Source of the DNA: Pseudomonas grandcourensis
Lineage (GTDB): Bacteria > Pseudomonadota > Gammaproteobacteria > Pseudomonadales > Pseudomonadaceae
NCBI RefSeq assembly: GCF_039909015.1
Contig: NZ_CP150919.1
Location: 286,501 to 350,500, forward strand
DNA length: 64,000 bases
Direction of reading: 5' to 3'
In this document: positions 59,361 to 64,000 of the stretch, in pieces
Position numbering within the stretch: position 1 is the stretch's first letter
Layout: each line of letters begins with the position of its first letter
Notes under the pieces: model-generated
Seen by the model: only the letters and a program-made list of their open reading frames with translations
What the model was told of the DNA's origin: nothing
Database searches by the model: none
Made by a program: the position numbers and the translations under genes

Positions 59361-59825
59361 TTAGTTCTGTGTTGAGTTGACTATCGAGTGTATGTAACTG
59401 TCTAGCTCACTTAGCCACGCTTCACTTGAAGCGTTATAGTAGATCAGGCCGTGACAGGTTTCGGAATATTCTTTTTCGAGCAGCTCCCTGAGCCCATTCA
59501 GTGTCATGGTCTTCGGACCTGACCCAAAAATTTCGAATTGAGTCACAACGATAGCGGGGATTTTTATATCAAATCTGTCTAGTTGGGAAAGGAAGTCACA
59601 GCCTCCGAAAATATTAGTCCCTCCCCCAGGTTCGTCGGGAGTTATGTCATACGTCGGTAGCGTCATGTCTAGTATTATAAGATCTATTTTTTCATCGAAT
59701 ACAAAGTCTAGCCCCTTCTGTATGGAGTAGGCATTGATAATTGTCAGGTCCTGATAGTTTGCCTCAATGAAGCTGTTTAGTTGACTCCTTTTGTTTTCAT
59801 CATCTTCTACTATCAGAATGTTCAT
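59361..59825 (-). CDS. dtcB: DtcB-like stand-alone receiver domain (Detocs)
   Basis: 154 residues, one receiver domain and nothing else: acidic EDD7-9, phospho-acceptor Asp53 in LIILDMTLP, and the Thr of IPAIVVTQFEIFG. The Lys of the canonical receiver is replaced (YYNASSEAW), as in the effector. An insert IFGGCDFLSQLDRF also parallels the effector (SGGVELLSELEER). In Detocs, DtcB is a phosphate sink that prevents accidental activation. Its ATG overlaps the stop of dtcA by 4 nt (ATGA), so the two are coupled. Confidence 0.86.
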   Translation of the reverse strand: MNILIVEDDENKRSQLNSFIEANYQDLTIINAYSIQKGLDFVFDEKIDLIILDMTLPTYDITPDEPGGGTNIFGGCDFLSQLDRFDIKIPAIVVTQFEIFGSGPKTMTLNGLRELLEKEYSETCHGLIYYNASSEAWLSELDSYIHSIVNSTQN

Positions 59826-62800
59826 TGCGGCGCTCTATTAAAGCTTGTTGTGAAGTTCACCGAAAAGCTCAGGTTATCATCAAAGTCAAATTTTAATATG
59901 TGGGCCTCGCCTATGAGATTCTTGACTTTGCTGAAGCCGCTAAGCTCCTCTTCATTAACTCTTCTTCGGTACTCACCGCTTTCAATTAAGATTTTGGCCT
60001 CCTCCACACGCTCAATGCCAGGTCCGGCTTTGGCACTAGTAGATATTTCATTGGTAACATGTATGTCCATTACTTCTCCTTGGATGCTGCACTGGACTTT
60101 TACATTGGGGCTGCGTATTCCTGAGTACTCTTCAATGTTATTGAATATTACATAAAATATATCAGAGAAATAAGTAAGCATGCTGGTGATGTTGATGTTG
60201 TCTCCGGTGATTTCTATATTGGGGCTGAAGTTTGGTTTTAGCCTTTTCACGCACTCCAGTCCAACCCTTACAAGCTGTTCAAATGAAAATACCGGTGGTT
60301 CATACGGGGAAGGCAAGCTAAACCATTCCTTAACAACATTTAACGACTGAGTATATGATATTTTAGCCTCGGTGATAGTGCGGGTTAGAGTGAGCGGTGG
60401 TGAATCAGGATGAAGGCTCAAGATTGACCTGTTCAATTGTTCAAATGCCGTTGCAGCACGTCTTTTTACTTCAATCTCGATGTGATTATTAATATCTTTT
60501 AGGCAAATGTCGATGCCGCGCCAAAATACGTGTGTACTGGCCTCAAAAAAATTTGCAAAATTAGTGTCTTCATCACTTACAATTTTTTGAAGTACCGTGA
60601 GATCTTTGCTAGTGACTATTTGCCGGAACCAACCGTCAGGTTTTTCGCTGCTTGAGATCTGTATTTTTTCGTTAACTAAATGTTCTATTAGTTCGTCTAG
60701 CTCTTTTGAAAAGGCTGAAAGCAATGCGTCAACTTCTTCGATGTATGGGAAATTTATTGAGGAAAGTTCTTTTGTCCAGTGTTTGTTGCTTAAGTAGTTT
60801 TTTCCATCAGATGAACGTTTAGTTATGATCTTGTGTTTTTCCAGCGCTCCTCTGAGTTGCCCGCTCAAAACCCCATGCCTTATTCTCATGCTCAAATAAC
60901 AGTCAAGCCCATACTCAGAGTTGTAAAGGAACTCTATATACAGCGTCCAGTACAGCTCTATTAGTGAGTATCTGGTTTCGTTGTCAGGGAAAAAGAATTC
61001 GTCTTTTTTTAAGGGCGAGGAAATAAAGTTGATGAGTTTTGAGTCTTCTGAGTTTGTATTGAATTTTTCTGACTCCGCCTGGATGAGTAACAGCGATCTC
61101 AATCTGTTGAAGTCTTCATTGAGGTTACTGTCTGCCCAGCGCTTTAGCCCGGAAGTGTCAATTGAGATCTTGCTCTTCTCAATATGTCGGACTCCTGCAA
61201 ATATGATCTGGGCTCGTGTTATTTCACGTGCTTCTTTCTCGTAAGAATCCTTGTTGTCGTGATCAAGTTGGATAAGCATCCGACAAACTAGCAGCCTTTC
61301 ATTTTGTAAGTCGATTGAGCTTTTGAATACTCGTGATACTTTAATGATGTCAGCGATACAAATATTTTTGAGGTAGTAGATCAAAGAGGGCTTGCAGTGT
61401 TCGTTTAAATGTTCTGCTAAGTCGGATGGTTTTTTTAGCTTTAGAGATAAAAGGAAGTCCTCGTATGCGTACGCGCAAATTTTGCTATGGGCGTTGCTCA
61501 ATGTCTTCGCAGCTATGTACAAAAGGATAGGCACTGAAATTTCAGATGCGAGCTCTTTGCGAAGATCCTTGTCTAGCGCGTCTACATACTCCTTCAGAGG
61601 AATGTGGGTTGCCAATGATGGATTGTCTATAAGTAAGACTGACGCTTCTCTAATACCTAGTTTAAAGTTTTTTTGAGCCAACAATGAACGCTGCCGATAA
61701 AGAATTGTGATTTTTCTGGTCTGGTGGCAGTCGATTTGGCTCCAGTTGAAGGTGTCTTGAATTATCGTAGTATGGTTTTGATTTTCAGAAAGTAGTTTTA
61801 GGTTGGCCTGTGTGCTAAAGTACTGATGCCACTCTTTAGTTGGAGTGAGGTTAAGTATGTCAAGATTGAATTTATTGCTAAATTTACAAGCTGTACCTTT
61901 ATTAGGCTCTGTTATTGCCGGCCACGGGAAAAACACTTCGTTTAACCATCTGTTTATAGTTGATGATAGGTCGAACCGGCGAAGATTCAGTCTGAGCTTG
62001 AATAGGTAGGCAATGGATTTTGCTGCGAGTTTTCCGTTGATTCTTATGTCAATAAGCGCGTTGAGGATGCTAGTCCTCAGACTAATGGAAGATTCTGATG
62101 CTTGAGTGAGGTTTAGAAAAATTCGACAGTCAGCTTCTATGCTAATTGTCTGAGGTGAGTATGCTAGCGCTTCATTTTTGTGTATTAGATCAACACTTTC
62201 TTGCCATTTGCCACGTAGAAAAAGCTCTCTCAATGTAACCCATTCGGAACTTTCAAATTCTCCAGGCTTGAGTAAATTTATCAGTCTTTGGTCATTAGTT
62301 AAGGGTAGGATTTCTAAAAACTTAGAAACGATTTTTGATTTTGTAATATTGTTTAGCGTCGAGTCGTATGTGTAGAAGCTTATTCCTGCATCTATAAATG
62401 TAGAGTATAGGTCGATTAAGCTAGAGTTAGTTTCGTACTTTAAAACATCCTGGAGCATCTGTGAACTTGGAATGTCGGTCGGGAGACACTTGTACAGAAT
62501 TGAGTTATCTTGCCCAGATCCTTCAAACTTGTTTACTGCGTCTTTAACGTATTTAATGTATTTTTCAGAAGTTACCGGTTCTTCATTCCTGAAACTAAAT
62601 ACCCAGGCATAAAAGCTGACATTTTTTACGGAATCTTTTTTGATTTCTGATAAAAAGTTTTTTTGTGCTTCTAAGCCCTTAGATGCTTGAAGGACGGCCA
62701 TCTTTACTTCAATCAACCACAGCGATATACCAAATTCTTTCTCAATTTTACTCAAAGATAACTCGCAAGCGGTAAAGTCGCCCTTCCAGAATTGCAATTC

Positions 62801-63133
62801 TAATTCTTGGCTGATGCTGACGAAGTCTTTTATGCTGGCATGTTTTTGTTTTATCAATGAGCATGCCCAACTTATTTCGCAGTCTATGCTGGGGCTTATA
62901 AAAACTAAATCGCGTTTCAATCGGCTTACTGATTTGGGGAAAAGGCCTTTCAAACGTTCCTGAAAAATAAATTTCCCTTTTTTTTGGGCAGTAGATATCC
63001 ATTTTACAAAGCTATCGAACTCGTTGAGCAGTACCTGTTTGCGTGCATTGCTCAGAGACGGGTTTTTCAGCTTCAGTGTCGATCCCTGTATTTTTCGTAA
63101 AGGGAGACTATTGAATGAGGTTTTTTCGTTCAT
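59822..63133 (-). CDS. dtcA: DtcA-like sensor with C-terminal histidine-kinase-like domain (Detocs)
   Basis: 1103 residues from MNEKTSFNSLPLRKIQG; AAGGACTGAC precedes the ATG (a 15-residue longer frame lacks this). The first 850 or so residues are helical, with repeated TPR-like segments and no membrane helix or signal peptide. The C-terminal 220 residues resemble a divergent dimerisation and HATPase pair: a helix with His884 (HIEIEVKRRAATAFEQL), an N-box-like YVIFNNIEEYSG (about 994-1005), and ELSGFSKVKNLIGEA like a G2 region. First gene of the operon; it should sense infection and phosphorylate the two receivers. The kinase signature is weak, so the call rests on gene order as well. Confidence 0.82.
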   Translation of the reverse strand: MNEKTSFNSLPLRKIQGSTLKLKNPSLSNARKQVLLNEFDSFVKWISTAQKKGKFIFQERLKGLFPKSVSRLKRDLVFISPSIDCEISWACSLIKQKHASIKDFVSISQELELQFWKGDFTACELSLSKIEKEFGISLWLIEVKMAVLQASKGLEAQKNFLSEIKKDSVKNVSFYAWVFSFRNEEPVTSEKYIKYVKDAVNKFEGSGQDNSILYKCLPTDIPSSQMLQDVLKYETNSSLIDLYSTFIDAGISFYTYDSTLNNITKSKIVSKFLEILPLTNDQRLINLLKPGEFESSEWVTLRELFLRGKWQESVDLIHKNEALAYSPQTISIEADCRIFLNLTQASESSISLRTSILNALIDIRINGKLAAKSIAYLFKLRLNLRRFDLSSTINRWLNEVFFPWPAITEPNKGTACKFSNKFNLDILNLTPTKEWHQYFSTQANLKLLSENQNHTTIIQDTFNWSQIDCHQTRKITILYRQRSLLAQKNFKLGIREASVLLIDNPSLATHIPLKEYVDALDKDLRKELASEISVPILLYIAAKTLSNAHSKICAYAYEDFLLSLKLKKPSDLAEHLNEHCKPSLIYYLKNICIADIIKVSRVFKSSIDLQNERLLVCRMLIQLDHDNKDSYEKEAREITRAQIIFAGVRHIEKSKISIDTSGLKRWADSNLNEDFNRLRSLLLIQAESEKFNTNSEDSKLINFISSPLKKDEFFFPDNETRYSLIELYWTLYIEFLYNSEYGLDCYLSMRIRHGVLSGQLRGALEKHKIITKRSSDGKNYLSNKHWTKELSSINFPYIEEVDALLSAFSKELDELIEHLVNEKIQISSSEKPDGWFRQIVTSKDLTVLQKIVSDEDTNFANFFEASTHVFWRGIDICLKDINNHIEIEVKRRAATAFEQLNRSILSLHPDSPPLTLTRTITEAKISYTQSLNVVKEWFSLPSPYEPPVFSFEQLVRVGLECVKRLKPNFSPNIEITGDNINITSMLTYFSDIFYVIFNNIEEYSGIRSPNVKVQCSIQGEVMDIHVTNEISTSAKAGPGIERVEEAKILIESGEYRRRVNEEELSGFSKVKNLIGEAHILKFDFDDNLSFSVNFTTSFNRAPQ

Positions 63134-63480
63134 GTCAGTCCTTGTGACAAAAATAATTCTGCGGAGTGTGGGGGGCAAGTGAGTTATTGTTGCAGGTTGT
63201 CATCCACATTATTGGTCCTTGGTTTAGATGTTTATTTCATTGCCTAAGTGCAAAAATGTGCAGTTGTCTGATTTTACAACCGCAAATCTATGACTGTCAG
63301 GTTGATTTTAAACTACCTTTCAAGATCCCTTCCCATTTTTGGTTGGCAGTAATGCACCATAAACAACGTTTTTGGTTTGCCGTACTAACCGCGTCCTCTT
63401 GAAAATTCCGGTAGCCTTACAGCAGGCTACATTGCTGAGCAAACAATACTGGAAGTTAGCACATCTAACCCTTCCCCACG
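63134..63480. promoter_or_regulatory. Upstream region of the Detocs operon
   Basis: AT-rich non-coding DNA that should include the operon's promoter on the minus strand. A small stem GTAGCC ... GGCTAC occurs at about 63410-63430. No gene is evident. Confidence 0.4.
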
Positions 63481-63519
63481 TCATCCCGCCAAGAATGTTG
63501 AGTGTTATCAGGGATCAAG

Positions 63520-64000
63520 GCCCCTGCGACCTGTGAGGGTTGTCCACTAACGCGGGACTGGCGGCTCTTTACGACCGGGAGCTTGGGCCTCTCATGATCT
63601 GGCCTCCTGAGCACTTCCGAGGAAGTGGGCGGGTGGAGGTTGCGCTGGCTGACGAGACCAAAGCCGCGAGATCCTGAGTCAGGTGAAGGCAGTGACGCGA
63701 TGACCGGGGCGTGCCTGACTGTCAGTCAGGTGCAGTCCATTCCGTGGGCTGCGGCACCATCATCTGCATCGCTGTTGCTGGTGACTTCGGTGTTTGTCAC
63801 GCCGATTGTCACGAGGAGGAATGCCGCAAAGCCTTGTACGAGTTGGGCTGCAGCAGCGGTAGGAGCGCCCGTCTCTTTCCGGAAGAAAGAGACGGGCGCA
63901 GGTTGGCGCAATGAAATGGCCAAGCGGATAGGTTGCTGCAGGGCAGCTATAAAGGGGTATGAGTTGCCGCAGTGGGCACTCTGGTAGAAGTAGGCATCCA
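63520..64000 (+). other. Hairpin-rich non-coding stretch, possible group II intron 5' region
   Basis: GC-rich again, with several stems: CACTTC-CGAG-GAAGTG (about 63611-63626), CCTGACT-GTC-AGTCAGG (about 63710-63728) and a perfect 15-bp stem GCGCCCGTCTCTTTC / GAAAGAGACGGGCGC (63865-63899). Overlapping ORFs in two frames (63625-63987, 63711-63914) look like structure rather than protein. The left part TGCGACCTGTGAGGG faintly resembles GUGCGAC-type group II intron 5' ends, and an RT gene would start beyond the window. Only a guess. Confidence 0.3.

Noticed and set aside
63865..63899. Perfect 15-bp hairpin read as a terminator
   Set aside because: No U-run follows; it fits a structural RNA element better.
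63625..63987. ORFs in the last 400 bp as protein genes
   Set aside because: Two frames overlap, codon use is poor and the DNA is full of stems; no family is visible.
63134..64000. Retron next to Detocs
   Set aside because: No reverse transcriptase is in the window, and no a1/a2 repeats were found; cannot be supported.

Overview
This is a chromosomal segment of a Pseudomonas, most likely of the P. fluorescens group. The evidence is the GC-rich core genes, many Pseudomonas-type REP palindromes (GTGGGAGCGAGC...GCTCGCGA and GTGGCGAGGGGGCTTGCCCCC), an OprD porin, a rimBK locus with a small upstream ORF, paired DUF3077 genes, and a plain gamma-proteobacterial housekeeping set (ompR-envZ, tex, gshA, hslO, pckA, nudE-cysQ). 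I saw no rRNA, tRNA, insertion sequence or CRISPR array.

Region 1 (1-16.9 kb) is dominated by sulfur scavenging. It holds two SfnB-like flavin oxidoreductases and a partial FMN monooxygenase (organosulfur or sulfone desulfonation), a cystine ABC transporter (ATPase, permease, binding protein), D-cysteine desulfhydrase diverging from an EpsC-type serine acetyltransferase, and a tauABCD taurine operon with a palindrome in front of tauA. A BetT choline transporter with a BetI-like palindrome and a YghZ-type aldo/keto reductase sit in between. gshA (glutathione) and, further on, cysQ (PAP phosphatase) fit the same theme.

Region 2 (16.9-47.3 kb) is mostly conserved housekeeping: gshA, a thioesterase, tex, ompR-envZ, rimK-rimB with a candidate rimA, hslR, hslO, pckA, a group of small genes (DUF1493, an antitoxin-like remnant, two DUF3077 paralogs), a RecQ helicase, a 3-hydroxyacyl-CoA dehydrogenase with a thioesterase, a glycine-zipper protein, a YdeP molybdoenzyme with FdhD and a LysR regulator, kbp, yrfG, nudE-cysQ, dctBD and an orphan rmlC-like gene.

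Region 3 (47.4-58.0 kb) carries a 970-residue kinase/aminotransferase fusion, agmatine deiminase behind a palindromic operator-like element, DsbA-family proteins, an OprD porin, a Fic protein preceded by several CGACA(C/T)G inverted repeats, and a tautomerase-FrnE-SDR cluster.

Region 4 (58.1-63.1 kb, minus strand) is clearly more AT-rich and accessory. It is a three-gene operon: a 1103-residue protein with a divergent histidine-kinase-like ATPase end, a stand-alone receiver domain, and a receiver fused to a nucleoside-phosphorylase-like domain. This architecture matches the Detocs anti-phage system (defensive two-component system: DtcA, DtcB, DtcC), in which the PNP-domain effector destroys ATP on infection. 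It is the most notable system in the window. To its right (about 63.5-64.0 kb) is a hairpin-rich stretch without a convincing gene, possibly the 5' part of a structured RNA such as a group II intron, cut by the window edge.
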